This document shows, piece by piece, positions 32,731-40,338 of a stretch of 42,095 nucleotides of DNA. Numbering within the stretch: position 1 is the first letter of the stretch; every line of letters starts with the position of its first letter. Source of the DNA: Micromonospora sp. KC723 (GTDB lineage: Bacteria > Actinomycetota > Actinomycetes > Mycobacteriales > Micromonosporaceae); assembly GCF_004348595.1 (NCBI RefSeq), contig NZ_SMKD01000039.1, forward strand, positions 1 to 42,095, read 5' to 3'. The translations under genes were made by a program, and so were the position numbers. The notes under the pieces were generated by a model. It was not told where the DNA came from. It saw only the letters and a list, made by a program, of their open reading frames with translations, and searched no databases.

Positions 32731-33720
32731 ATGACCGACCGGCTGCGTCTGACCGATTACGCCCGTGGCGGCGGCTGTGCCTGCAAGATCCCTCCCGGGG
32801 AGCTGGAGTCGTTGGTGGCCGGGCTCGCTCCGGCGGTCGGCGCCGCCGAGCTGCTGGTGGGGCTCGAGAACGGCGACGACGCCGCGGTGGTCCGGCTGGA
32901 CGAACGGACCGGCCTGGTCAGTACCGCGGACTTCTTCACCCCCGTCGTCGACGACGCCTACGACTGGGGCCGGATCGCCGCCGCCAACGCACTGTCCGAC
33001 GTGTACGCCATGGGCGGCAGCCCGCTGGTCGCGGTGAACCTGCTCTGCTGGCCCCGCGATGTACTCCCGCTGGAGTTGGCCCGGGAGGTGCTGCGGGGTG
33101 GGCAGGACATCGCCCGGGAGGCCGGCTGCCACCTGGCCGGCGGGCACAGCGTCGACGACGACAGCCCGAAGTACGGCCTCGCGGTCACCGGTCTGGTGCG
33201 ACCGGAGGAGCTGATCACCCTGGACGCCGGGCGGGCGGGCCTGCCGTTGTCGCTGACCAAGCCGCTCGGCGTGGGGGTGCTGAACACCCGGCACAAGCGG
33301 ACCGGGGAACGTTTCGAGGCGGCGGTGGCCGCGATGGCGACCCTGAACCGGGACGCCGCCCGCGCCGCCGTCGCCGCCGGGGTCCGGTGCGGTACCGACG
33401 TCACCGGCTTCGGGCTGCTCGGGCACGCCTCGAAGCTGGCCCGGGCGAGCCGCCTGACGGTGGCGATCGACGTCGCCCGGGTGCCGTACCTGCCGGGCGC
33501 GCGGGAGGCGGTCCGGGACGGGTACGTCAGTGGCGGCACCCGCCGGAACCTGGACTGGGTGACCCCGTGGACGGAGTTCGGTGCGGCCGGGGAGGCGGAC
33601 CGGCTGCTGCTGGCCGACGCGCAGACCTCGGGTGGTCTGCTGGTCGCCGGGGAGGTGCCCGGGGGCACGGTGGTGGGTGAGCTGCTGCCCCGGGGCGAGC
33701 ACCTGGTGGTGTTGCGCTGA
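32731..33720 (+). CDS. selD: Selenide, water dikinase (selenophosphate synthetase)
   Basis: Encodes 329 residues. SelD makes selenophosphate from selenide and ATP. The N-terminal catalytic motif is RGGGCACK with Cys16 and Lys19 in the positions of E. coli Cys17 and Lys20; no in-frame TGA is present, so it is a cysteine rather than selenocysteine form. Further motifs: ENGDDAAVV, STADFFTPVVDDAYDWGRIAAANALSDVYAMGG, LAGGHSVDD and CGTDVTGFGLLGH. The product could feed tRNA-Sec or 2-selenouridine formation elsewhere; selA, selB and selU are not in this window. GGAGA precedes the ATG. Divergent from gluA. Confidence 0.95.
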   Translation: MTDRLRLTDYARGGGCACKIPPGELESLVAGLAPAVGAAELLVGLENGDDAAVVRLDERTGLVSTADFFTPVVDDAYDWGRIAAANALSDVYAMGGSPLVAVNLLCWPRDVLPLELAREVLRGGQDIAREAGCHLAGGHSVDDDSPKYGLAVTGLVRPEELITLDAGRAGLPLSLTKPLGVGVLNTRHKRTGERFEAAVAAMATLNRDAARAAVAAGVRCGTDVTGFGLLGHASKLARASRLTVAIDVARVPYLPGAREAVRDGYVSGGTRRNLDWVTPWTEFGAAGEADRLLLADAQTSGGLLVAGEVPGGTVVGELLPRGEHLVVLR

Positions 33721-33792
33721 TCCGACCCGACTCGGCGTCCCGCGATGCGCCGGGCCGGCCACCGTACCCGATAAACTGTCATCTTCCCGCTA

Positions 33793-33814
33793 CTCCGAGC
33801 AATGAGGCTCGGAG
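33793..33814 (+). terminator. Terminator after selD
   Basis: CTCCGAGC (33793-33800) pairs with GCTCGGAG (33807-33814) around a 6-base loop, followed by AATTTT. This is a rare U-tract intrinsic terminator in this window. Confidence 0.8.
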
Positions 33815-33830
33815 AATTTTGCCCGGAATG

Positions 33831-33846
33831 GTCACAGACCGGTAAC
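33831..33846 (+). promoter_or_regulatory. Second GTCAC-N6-GTAAC box
   Basis: GTCAC and GTAAC spaced by six bases, 88 bases before the gene at 33935. Together with flanking bases it matches the gluA-selD box at 16 of 18 positions. Confidence 0.5.
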
Positions 33847-33934
33847 TTGCCCCCGGCTGAGGTCATATGCACCCCACCATCGTCTGTAAGGCCCGATCCG
33901 GAGGCCGGTGGGACGAACGCAGCGAGGAGGCGGC

Positions 33935-34414
33935 GTGACCGAGCTGTGGAACTGGAGAATCGACCGGGCGGCACCGGTGGAGGTGTACCCGGCCCTGGCC
34001 GAGGCGATCGGCCGGGTGGTGATGCCCCTCGCCGTCGCCGACCCCGCGCGGCTGCCGGCGTACGCGGTGGTCTGCGACGTGTGGGAGGCGCCGGGTGAGT
34101 TCGGCACGGTCGTGGACTGCTACGGGGTGCCGGAGTCGCTGAACGAGCACACCAGCGTCGCGGCGCTGGCCCGGCTGCTGGGCCGCAACTGCCTGCTGGC
34201 CGATGACACCCTCGACGCGGGCCGGCACCTGCTGGTCGCGCCGGACGGCACCATCCGGCCGGTGCACCTCGAGGTGACCGAGACCGACGACGGCGAGGTG
34301 CTGACCAACCAGCGTCTGTGCACCCTGGCCCATCCGGGCTGTCGCGGCTGGTCCCGGTGCCACCGCTCGAAGTGGGCCCCCGACTCGATCAACCCGGCCC
34401 TCGCCGCCGCCTGA
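33935..34414 (+). CDS. Unknown protein with C-terminal cysteines
   Basis: Encodes 159 residues from a GTG with a strong GAGGAGG ahead. The chain begins ELWNWRIDRAAPVEVYPALAEAIGRVV, has DVWEAPGEFGTVVDCYGVPESLNEHTSV in the middle, and ends with LCTLAHPGCRGWSRCHRSKW. The three cysteines in this last part could bind metal or form disulfides. No signal peptide or membrane helix is seen. I do not recognise the family. Its promoter region carries the second GTCAC-N6-GTAAC box, hinting at common control with gluABCD or selD. Confidence 0.75.
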   Translation: MTELWNWRIDRAAPVEVYPALAEAIGRVVMPLAVADPARLPAYAVVCDVWEAPGEFGTVVDCYGVPESLNEHTSVAALARLLGRNCLLADDTLDAGRHLLVAPDGTIRPVHLEVTETDDGEVLTNQRLCTLAHPGCRGWSRCHRSKWAPDSINPALAAA

Positions 34415-34425
34415 CCGGTCGCGAC

Positions 34426-34455
34426 CCGCCCGGGTCGCCCGACCCGCTCGGGCGG
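34426..34455. terminator. Nested hairpin between convergent genes
   Basis: CCGCCCG (34426-34432) can pair with CGGGCGG (34449-34455). Alternatively GGGTCG pairs with CGACCC inside it (34432-34445). It lies in the 65-base gap between two convergent stop codons. Confidence 0.5.
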
Positions 34456-34479
34456 CGGTGTCGAGGGCCGGGCGGCCGG

Positions 34480-34707
34480 TCAGCGGGTCGCGGCGGGGCG
34501 GGAGCCGCGTACCTGCAACTGGTCCAGCAGGGAGGCGGTCGCGGCGGCGACGGCCTGCACCGCGGCGTCGAACGCCTCGGCGTTGTGGGCGGCCGGCGCC
34601 CGGAACCCGGAGATCTTCCGGACGTACTGCAACGCCGCCGCCTGGATGTCCGCCGGGGTCACCTCCGGCACGTACGGCTCACGCAGGGTCTTGATGCTGC
34701 GGCACAT
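34480..34707 (-). CDS. DUF2277 family protein
   Basis: Encodes 75 residues from the ATG at 34707, with GGAGGAG at an ideal distance. [33 protein letters not shown] and the final SLLDQL are the conserved blocks of DUF2277, a small family of unknown function found mostly in actinobacteria. Cys2 and the basic N-terminus are invariant in the family as I recall it. It is divergent from miaB; only 52 bases separate the two starts. Confidence 0.9.
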   Translation of the reverse strand: MCRSIKTLREPYVPEVTPADIQAAALQYVRKISGFRAPAAHNAEAFDAAVQAVAAATASLLDQLQVRGSRPAATR

Positions 34708-34744
34708 GGCTCCTCCTCGTTCGGGTCGGTCCGGTCGGCCCGGA

Positions 34745-34750
34745 TACGCT
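34745..34750 (+). promoter_or_regulatory. -10 element of miaB, near-leaderless
   Basis: TACGCT is followed by nine bases and the ATG at 34760. No ribosome site is visible, so the message is leaderless or has a leader of at most three bases. Confidence 0.4.
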
Positions 34751-34759
34751 GTGCACGTC

Positions 34760-36259
34760 ATGACTACCGCAGCCGAACGCAGCCCGCGCACCTACCAGGT
34801 GCGCACGTACGGCTGCCAGATGAACGTGCACGACTCCGAGCGGATCTCCGGCCTGCTGGAGCGGGCCGGTTACGTCCGTGCCGCCGGGGCCGACGACACT
34901 CCGGACGTGGTGGTGTTCAACACCTGCGCCGTCCGGGAGAACGCCGACAACCGGCTCTACGGCAACCTCGGTCACCTGCGACCCGTCAAGGACAGGCACC
35001 CGGGGATGCAGATCGCCGTCGGCGGCTGCCTGGCCCAGAAGGACCGCGGCGACATCGTCCGCAAGGCTCCCTGGGTCGATGTGGTCTTCGGCACGCACAA
35101 CATCGGCTCGCTGCCGGTGCTGCTGGAGCGGGCCCGGCACAACGCCGCCGCCGAGGTGGAGATCCTGGAATCCCTCGACGTCTTCCCGTCGACGTTGCCG
35201 GCCCGACGGGAGTCGACGTACGCCGGCTGGGTGTCGATCTCCGTCGGCTGCAACAACACGTGCACGTTCTGTATCGTGCCCGCCCTGCGCGGCAAGGAGA
35301 AGGACCGCCGCCCCGGCGACATCCTCTCCGAGGTCCGCGCCCTGGTCGACGAGGGCGTGCTGGAGGTGACCCTGCTCGGGCAGAACGTCAACTCCTACGG
35401 CGTGGAGTTCGGCGACCGGTACGCCTTCGGCAAGCTGCTGCGTGCCTGCGGCGACATCGACGGGCTGGAGCGGGTCCGGTTCACCAGCCCGCACCCGAAG
35501 GACTTCACCGACGACGTGATCGCCGCGATGGCCGAGACGCCGAACGTCTGCCCCTCGCTGCACATGCCGTTGCAGTCCGGCTCCGACGACGTGCTGCGGG
35601 CGATGCGCCGGTCGTACCGGTCGGAGAGGTACCTGGGAATCATCGAGAAGGTCCGGGCGGCGATGCCGGACGCGGCGATCACCACCGACATCATCGTCGG
35701 CTTCCCCGGCGAGACCGAGGCCGACTTCCAGCGCACCCTGGACGTGGTCCGCGCGGCCCGGTTCTCCTCGGCGTTCACCTTCCAGTACTCCAAGCGCCCC
35801 GGCACTCCGGCCGCCACCATGGACGGCCAGCTGCCCAAGCAGGTGGTGCAGGAGCGCTACGAGCGGTTGGTCGCGACGGTGGAGGAGATCACCTGGGCGG
35901 AGAACCGCAAGCTGGTGGGGGAGACCGTCGAGGTGCTGGTCGCCGTCGGCGAGGGGCGCAAGGACGAGCTCACCGGCCGGCTCTCCGGCCGGGCCCGTGA
36001 CGGCCGTCTGGTGCACTTCGCCGCCGGCGCGTACGCCGGGTCGATCCGCCCCGGCGACATCGTGCGCACCACGGTCAGCTACGCCGCCCCGCACCATCTC
36101 AACGCCGACGGCGAGCCGCTGTCGCACCGGCGTACCCGGGCCGGTGACGCGGCCGAGGCCGGGCGCTCCCCGCGTACCCCGGGGGTGTTGCTCGGGTTGC
36201 CCACCGTGGGCGCCCCGGCGGTGGCGCCCGCGCCGACGACGGGCTGTGCCGCCCACTGA
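34760..36259 (+). CDS. miaB: tRNA-2-methylthio-N6-dimethylallyladenosine synthase MiaB
   Basis: Encodes 499 residues. MiaB adds a methylthio group at C2 of the i6A37 base made by MiaA. It carries two iron-sulfur clusters. The N-terminal auxiliary cluster uses Cys19, Cys56 and Cys90. The radical SAM cluster uses Cys164, Cys168 and Cys171 in [19 protein letters not shown] and the C-terminal TRAM domain ([17 protein letters not shown] ... [16 protein letters not shown]) complete the fold. A ~50-residue Pro/Ala-rich tail follows. miaA lies 4 kb downstream on the same strand. Confidence 0.97.
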   Translation: MTTAAERSPRTYQVRTYGCQMNVHDSERISGLLERAGYVRAAGADDTPDVVVFNTCAVRENADNRLYGNLGHLRPVKDRHPGMQIAVGGCLAQKDRGDIVRKAPWVDVVFGTHNIGSLPVLLERARHNAAAEVEILESLDVFPSTLPARRESTYAGWVSISVGCNNTCTFCIVPALRGKEKDRRPGDILSEVRALVDEGVLEVTLLGQNVNSYGVEFGDRYAFGKLLRACGDIDGLERVRFTSPHPKDFTDDVIAAMAETPNVCPSLHMPLQSGSDDVLRAMRRSYRSERYLGIIEKVRAAMPDAAITTDIIVGFPGETEADFQRTLDVVRAARFSSAFTFQYSKRPGTPAATMDGQLPKQVVQERYERLVATVEEITWAENRKLVGETVEVLVAVGEGRKDELTGRLSGRARDGRLVHFAAGAYAGSIRPGDIVRTTVSYAAPHHLNADGEPLSHRRTRAGDAAEAGRSPRTPGVLLGLPTVGAPAVAPAPTTGCAAH

Positions 36260-36265
36260 CGGCGT

Positions 36266-36291
36266 CGGGGCCCGCCGGGTGGCGGGCCCCG
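36266..36291. terminator. Bidirectional terminator between miaB and the pectate lyase gene
   Basis: CGGGGCCCGCC (36266-36276) pairs perfectly with GGCGGGCCCCG (36281-36291) around a 4-base loop, an 11-bp GC stem just after the miaB stop and 9 bases from the convergent stop. Confidence 0.8.
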
Positions 36292-36300
36292 AACCGGTTG

Positions 36301-37263
36301 TCAGACCGAGATCTTTCCGGCGCCCGCGCCGGCGGTCACGATCGACTTGACGCTGCTGGCGGCGTCGAGCGGGTACGGGTAGGGGATGCTCCGGACGCTG
36401 CCGCCGGCCTGCCCGCCGCCGGAGTTGACGAAGTGGTTGTTCCGGGCCACCAGGGTGCCCGGTCCGGAGCTGCCCTCACCGAGGTGGTACGGGTCGGGGA
36501 CGCTCTCGAAGTAGTTGCCCTCGACGAGGACACCGGCGTTCATCGTGGACGCCACGCCGTAGCCACGGTTGGCGCGGTAGTAGTTGTTGAACACGTGCAC
36601 CGGGTTGCCGAAACGGACCCGGGGGTGGCGTTGGTTGCTGCCGTCGAAGTGGTTGTGGTGGTAGGTGACCCGTAGCCGTCCGGTGTCCTGGCTGGCGTTG
36701 CTGTCGCTGTGCCCGAGCAGCATCGACTTGTCGTGGCTGTGGACGCGGTTCCAGGACACGGTGACGAAGTCCGAGCCGCGCTTGATGTCGACCGCGCCGT
36801 CGTACCCGCTGGTGAAGGTGTTGTGGTCGATCCAGATGTTGGTCGCGTACTCCTGCACGTTGATCGCGTCGTCGTTCCAGTTCCGGAAGGTCAGGTTGCG
36901 GATGATGACGTTGCGGTCGCCGCTGATGTTGAAGCCGCAGCCGGCGATGGTGGCGCCGGAGTTGCCGAGGATGGTCTTGTTGGAGCGGACCCGCAGCATG
37001 CCGGAGCAGTTGATGGTGCCGGAGACCCGGATGATCGAGGCGCTGCCGGAGCCGAGGGCGGAGGTCAGCGCGGAGGCGCTGGTCACCGTGGTGGTTGGGG
37101 CGTTGCCGCCGCCGGTGGTGCCGCCGTTCTGGGTGGCCCAGCCGACCAGGTAGTTCGGGGCGGCGGCGGCCGGTGTGGTGCTGAGGGTGAGCGCGGAGGC
37201 GGCGAGCAGCGCGGCGGTGGTGGCGGCGAGCAGGGTCTTCGGACGTCGGGATGTGGTGCGCAT
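36301..37263 (-). CDS. Secreted pectate lyase (polysaccharide lyase family 1)
   Basis: Encodes 320 residues from the ATG at 37263, with AAGGGAAG upstream. The first ~35 residues are a Sec/Tat-like signal (RTTSRRPKTLLAATTAALLAAS) ending near AAAAP. The right-handed beta-helix of PL1 follows. NVIIRNLTFRNWNDDAINVQ, DGAVDIKRGSDFVTVSWNR (calcium-site Asp residues), SMLLGHSD, HHNHFDGSNQRHPRVRFG (catalytic Arg region) and VHVFNNYY are all present. The enzyme cleaves polygalacturonate by beta-elimination outside the cell, fitting a plant-litter lifestyle. A LacI-type operator lies downstream of its promoter, so control by sugar is likely. Confidence 0.94.
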   Translation of the reverse strand: MRTTSRRPKTLLAATTAALLAASALTLSTTPAAAAPNYLVGWATQNGGTTGGGNAPTTTVTSASALTSALGSGSASIIRVSGTINCSGMLRVRSNKTILGNSGATIAGCGFNISGDRNVIIRNLTFRNWNDDAINVQEYATNIWIDHNTFTSGYDGAVDIKRGSDFVTVSWNRVHSHDKSMLLGHSDSNASQDTGRLRVTYHHNHFDGSNQRHPRVRFGNPVHVFNNYYRANRGYGVASTMNAGVLVEGNYFESVPDPYHLGEGSSGPGTLVARNNHFVNSGGGQAGGSVRSIPYPYPLDAASSVKSIVTAGAGAGKISV

Positions 37264-37410
37264 GGTGCTTCCCTTCGGTGGTGGCGGGGCTCGCGGACCG
37301 TCGGCCGACCCTGCTGGCGCCATGCCCGTCGGCGTCGAGGTCGGCCGGGGACGGTGGTCGGCGTGCCCTGCCGGTGTGGACGTGCGGGGTGAGAAGCGGC
37401 TCCCGTGCCA

Positions 37411-37443
37411 CGCTTGCCCGGCATGCCGAGGCAAGCGCTTTCC
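37411..37443 (-). promoter_or_regulatory. LacI-type operator and inverted repeat upstream of the pectate lyase gene
   Basis: GGCAAGCGCTTTCC (37430-37443) contains the perfect palindrome AAGCGCTT, the hallmark of LacI-family operators. CGCTTGCC (37411-37418) forms a second half-site pairing with GGCAAGCG (37430-37437), enclosing GGCATGCC. The site lies a few bases downstream of the promoter, where a repressor would block transcription. Confidence 0.6.
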
Positions 37444-37446
37444 TTG

Positions 37447-37475
37447 ATAGAAGCACAGACGCTCATCAATGTAAA
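37447..37475 (-). promoter_or_regulatory. Pectate lyase promoter
   Basis: On the minus strand TTTACA (37475-37470) and TTCTAT (37452-37447) are 17 bases apart. The leader to the ATG at 37263 is ~175 bases. The 387-base gene-free gap (37264-37650) also holds the operator and the terminator of the next gene; I see nothing else in it. Confidence 0.5.
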
Positions 37476-37600
37476 GTGCCTTGCCACCTGCGGAAATGAT
37501 CAGTGGCTGTGGCGGCGAGGGCGGTCGTCGCCGGTTGCCGGAAGCCGCCCGCCGGTCGGCGGGGAGCGGCCGGCGAAGGGGCCCACGAGGTGCGGACGGG

Positions 37601-37638
37601 CGGAAGCCCCCGGCCCGTCAGGGGGCCGGGGGCTTCCG
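37601..37638 (-). terminator. Very strong terminator of the DUF349 gene
   Basis: A perfect 16-bp stem: 37601-37616 pairs with 37623-37638 around a 6-base loop (GTCAGG). It lies 13 bases after the stop of the DUF349 gene and insulates it from the pectate lyase operator region. Confidence 0.85.
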
Positions 37639-37650
37639 GAGCGGGTCAGG

Positions 37651-38859
37651 TCAGCCGGCCTGTTCGGCCAACTGGAGGAACTGCCGCTTGGCGGCGAGGG
37701 CCTGCTCGGCCTCCTTGATCCGGCGGGCGTCCCCGGCGGCCTGCGCCCGGGCCAGCCGCTCCTCGGCCTCGGCGACCTGGGACCGCATCTGCGCGAGCAA
37801 CGGATTGTCCTGTGGGGTGGTGCGCCGCCAGGCCGAGTCCATGACCTCGCGAACCCGGTCGTCCACCGCGCGCAGCCGGCGCTCCAGCCCGGCGGCGGCC
37901 TCCCGGGGCACCCGGCCGGCCTCGTGCCACTGCGCCTGGATCTCCCGCAGCCTGGCCTGCGCGCCCTTCGGGTCGGCGTCGACGTCCAGCGCCTCGGCCT
38001 CGGCCAGCAGCGCCTGCTTGCGCTCCAGGTTGGCCCGCTGCTCGTTGTCCCGGGCCGAGAAGACCTCGCTGCGCCGGCTGAAGAAGGCGTCCTGCGCGGC
38101 CCGGAAGCGTTCCCAGAGCTTCTGCTCGGCCTCCTTGGACGCGCGCGGGGCGGCCTTCCACTGGTTCATCAGTTCCTTGAGCTGGTTGGCGGTGGCCGCC
38201 CACTCGGTGGAGTCCCTGAGCTTCTCGGCCTCGGCGACCAACTCCTCCTTGACCGTCTGCGCCTGCTTGCGCTGCTGGTCGAGGGAGGCGAAGTGGGCGC
38301 CCCGGCGCCGGGTGAAACCGTCGCGGGCCGCGGCGAAGCGCTTCCACAGCTCGCCGTCGGTCTTCTTGTCGACGCCGCGGATGGTCTTCCACTCGTCGAG
38401 GATCTCCTTGAGGCGGTCCCCGGCGGTCTTCCAGCCGGTCGACTCGGCGGCGATCTTCTCCGCCTCCTCGACGAGGGCGGTCTTGCGCGCGAGAGCCTCG
38501 ACCCGGGCGGCGTCCCTGGCGGCGCGGGCCTCCCCGGCCTTGTCCTCGGCGACCGCGGCGAGCTTGTCCAGCCGAGCGGCCAGCGCGTCGATGTCGCCGA
38601 CGACGTGCGCCTCGGCCAGCGAGGCGCGGATCCGGCGGATCGTGGTCAGCGAGTGGCCGGCGTCCGCCGCGCCCGAGTTGAGCCGGGCCTCGGTCAGGTC
38701 CACCTCGGTCACCAGGTCGGCGAAGCGTCGGGCGAAGTGGGCCAGCCCCTCCTCCGGGGCCCCCGCCTGCCAGGATCCGACCACCCGCTCACCCTCGGCG
38801 GTCTTGACGTACACGGTGCCGTCCGCGTCCACCCGTCCGAAGGCAGTCCAGTCGCTCAT
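37651..38859 (-). CDS. DUF349 coiled-coil protein
   Basis: Encodes 402 residues from the ATG at 38859, with AGGATGGG upstream. Residues 1-~50 form a small N-terminal domain (WTAFGRVDADGTVYVKTAEG). The rest is long charged helices with at least three DUF349 repeats, each with a W...L...W pattern and RF..A.D.F or equivalent (WKTAGDRLKEILDEWKTI, WAATANQLKELMNQWKAA, GAQARLREIQAQWHEAGR). No enzymatic motif is seen. It is likely cytoplasmic. A DUF349 gene between miaB and miaA is common in actinobacteria. Function unknown. Confidence 0.92.
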   Translation of the reverse strand: MSDWTAFGRVDADGTVYVKTAEGERVVGSWQAGAPEEGLAHFARRFADLVTEVDLTEARLNSGAADAGHSLTTIRRIRASLAEAHVVGDIDALAARLDKLAAVAEDKAGEARAARDAARVEALARKTALVEEAEKIAAESTGWKTAGDRLKEILDEWKTIRGVDKKTDGELWKRFAAARDGFTRRRGAHFASLDQQRKQAQTVKEELVAEAEKLRDSTEWAATANQLKELMNQWKAAPRASKEAEQKLWERFRAAQDAFFSRRSEVFSARDNEQRANLERKQALLAEAEALDVDADPKGAQARLREIQAQWHEAGRVPREAAAGLERRLRAVDDRVREVMDSAWRRTTPQDNPLLAQMRSQVAEAEERLARAQAAGDARRIKEAEQALAAKRQFLQLAEQAG

Positions 38860-39052
38860 GTGCCCATCCTCGTTCTCCCGGCGTCGACGGGACTTCGCCC
38901 TCGATCGCCGCCACGGCGCAGCCAACTTGCTCTCGGCATTGTCACAGGTCTCACCCTGCCCGCGTCGAGCGCCTGTCTCTGACCGTGACCATACGGTGTC
39001 CTGCCATTCACCGACAGGGTGCGTGGGGAGTGTCGACCATCGACGTGGGCTG

Positions 39053-39068
39053 TACCGTACGACGTACG
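39053..39068 (+). promoter_or_regulatory. -10 element overlapped by a CGTACG-A-CGTACG palindrome
   Basis: TACCGT (39053-39058) has TGTCGA 16 bases upstream as a -35. The palindrome at 39056-39068 covers the end of the -10 and the expected transcription start, the position of a repressor operator. It lies in the 247-base divergent region between the DUF349 and NTF2-like genes. Confidence 0.45.
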
Positions 39069-39106
39069 ACAAGTGGTCCGCCCGGCGGGCCGGCGAGGAG
39101 GAACAG

Positions 39107-39556
39107 ATGACGCAGTCCCGGAGCCGAATGACGCCCCCGGCCGACCCGGGTTTCGCGCCGGGCGCGGCGGCCCTGGCCGAGTTGGACGAGTGGTTCCGCC
39201 GCTACGACGCCCTGGCGGAGGCCGGCGACGTGGCCGGCACCGCCGAACTGGCCATGTTCCCGCTCAACACGGTCACCGACGACGCGGCCGGGGAGGGATC
39301 CGCCCGGCAACTCGACCGCGCGGCGTACCTGGAGATGATGGGCGGCGTCCTCGCCGGCGGCGGCGACCTGAAGATGGAGTCGCGCCGCACGCCGTACTTC
39401 CTCACCCCGAGCCTGGTCGTGGTCTTCACCGAGGCCGAGTTCACCGTCGACGGCGAACGCCGGCAGGTGCGCTACGCCGACCTGCTGGTCCGCGCCGGCG
39501 GCCAGTGGCGGTTCCAGACCATGGTGCAGGGCGGCTGGGGCGGCCAGCCCGACTGA
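39107..39556 (+). CDS. NTF2-like / SnoaL-like fold protein
   Basis: Encodes 149 residues from the ATG at 39107, with GGAGGA at seven bases. The core ELDEWFRRYDALAEAGDVAGTAELAMFPLNTVTDD and the end RYADLLVRAGGQWRFQTMVQGGW match the NTF2-like superfamily (DUF4440/SnoaL type). These fold into a cone with a ligand pocket and may be enzymes or binding proteins. No catalytic residues can be assigned. Likely monocistronic, since the next gene has its own -10 element. Confidence 0.8.
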   Translation: MTQSRSRMTPPADPGFAPGAAALAELDEWFRRYDALAEAGDVAGTAELAMFPLNTVTDDAAGEGSARQLDRAAYLEMMGGVLAGGGDLKMESRRTPYFLTPSLVVVFTEAEFTVDGERRQVRYADLLVRAGGQWRFQTMVQGGWGGQPD

Positions 39557-39594
39557 GCCGGCGGGTGCGGGGGCGCCGGGCCCGGCGGTGCCGA

Positions 39595-39600
39595 TACGGT
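39595..39600 (+). promoter_or_regulatory. -10 element of a probable leaderless transcript (MEMO-like gene)
   Basis: TACGGT is followed by six bases (TGCCGG) and the GTG at 39607. No ribosome site is present. This promoter would also drive miaA and dapF. Confidence 0.5.
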
Positions 39601-39606
39601 TGCCGG

Positions 39607-40338
39607 GTGCCCCTGGTCGCCGCCGCCGTCTGCCCGCACCCGCCACTGATCGTGCCCGAGTTGGCCGGCGCCGCCGCGCCCGAACTGGACGGGCTCCGCG
39701 CCGCCTGTGACGCCGCCGTCGCCGGGCTGCTCGCCAGCGACGCGGAGAGCGTCCTCGTGGTCGGCGGCGACGACCGCGACGCCAGTCTGGACCACCCGTT
39801 CCGGGGAACCTTCGCCCCCTGGGGGCTGCCGCTCGAGGTCCAGCTCGGTCGCCTCCCCGACGGACGAGTCGGCACCGACCGCCTCCCCCTCAGCCTGCTG
39901 GTCGGCGCATGGCTGCTGAGTCGGCGGCGACCGGAGGAAGCGCGCCGGACCAGTTGGCGGATGGCCACCGTGGCGCACCACGCACCGGCCGAAGAGTGCG
40001 CCGCCCGGGGCGCCCGGGCCGGCTCCGACCGACCCTGGGGGCTGCTGGTGATGGGGGACGGGTCGGCGTGCCGGGGCCCGCAGTCGCCCGGCTACCACGA
40101 CCCGCGCGCCGAGGCGTACGACGAGGGGGTGGCCCGGGCCCTTGCCGACGCGGACGCCGAGGCCCTGCTCGACCTGGACCCGGCGCTCTCGGCGGAGCTG
40201 AGGGTCGCCGGCCGGGCGCCCTGGCAGGTGCTGGCCGGCGCGGCCCGCGCCGCCGGCGGCGACTGGCGCGGCACATTGCGCCACCACTCGGCCCCCTACG
40301 GCGTCGCCTACCTCGTGGCCTCCTGGGAGCGGGCATGA
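39607..40338 (+). CDS. MEMO/extradiol dioxygenase-B-like protein
   Basis: Encodes 243 residues. It starts PLVAAAVCPHPPLIVPEL, with the His-Pro-Pro motif of class III extradiol dioxygenase-like (LigB/MEMO) folds. VLVVGGDD and PWGLLVMGDGSACRGPQSPGYHD follow. The C-terminal part has APWQVLAGAARA. The equivalent gene in Mycobacterium tuberculosis (Rv2728c) also lies next to miaA. It could be a metal-dependent enzyme, but no substrate is known. The stop overlaps the miaA ATG, so the two are co-translated. Confidence 0.85.
   Translation: MPLVAAAVCPHPPLIVPELAGAAAPELDGLRAACDAAVAGLLASDAESVLVVGGDDRDASLDHPFRGTFAPWGLPLEVQLGRLPDGRVGTDRLPLSLLVGAWLLSRRRPEEARRTSWRMATVAHHAPAEECAARGARAGSDRPWGLLVMGDGSACRGPQSPGYHDPRAEAYDEGVARALADADAEALLDLDPALSAELRVAGRAPWQVLAGAARAAGGDWRGTLRHHSAPYGVAYLVASWERA

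Noticed and set aside
33721..33934. Possible tRNA-Sec gene next to selD
   Set aside because: No cloverleaf or T-loop could be drawn in the 214 bases; the hairpin there is a terminator.
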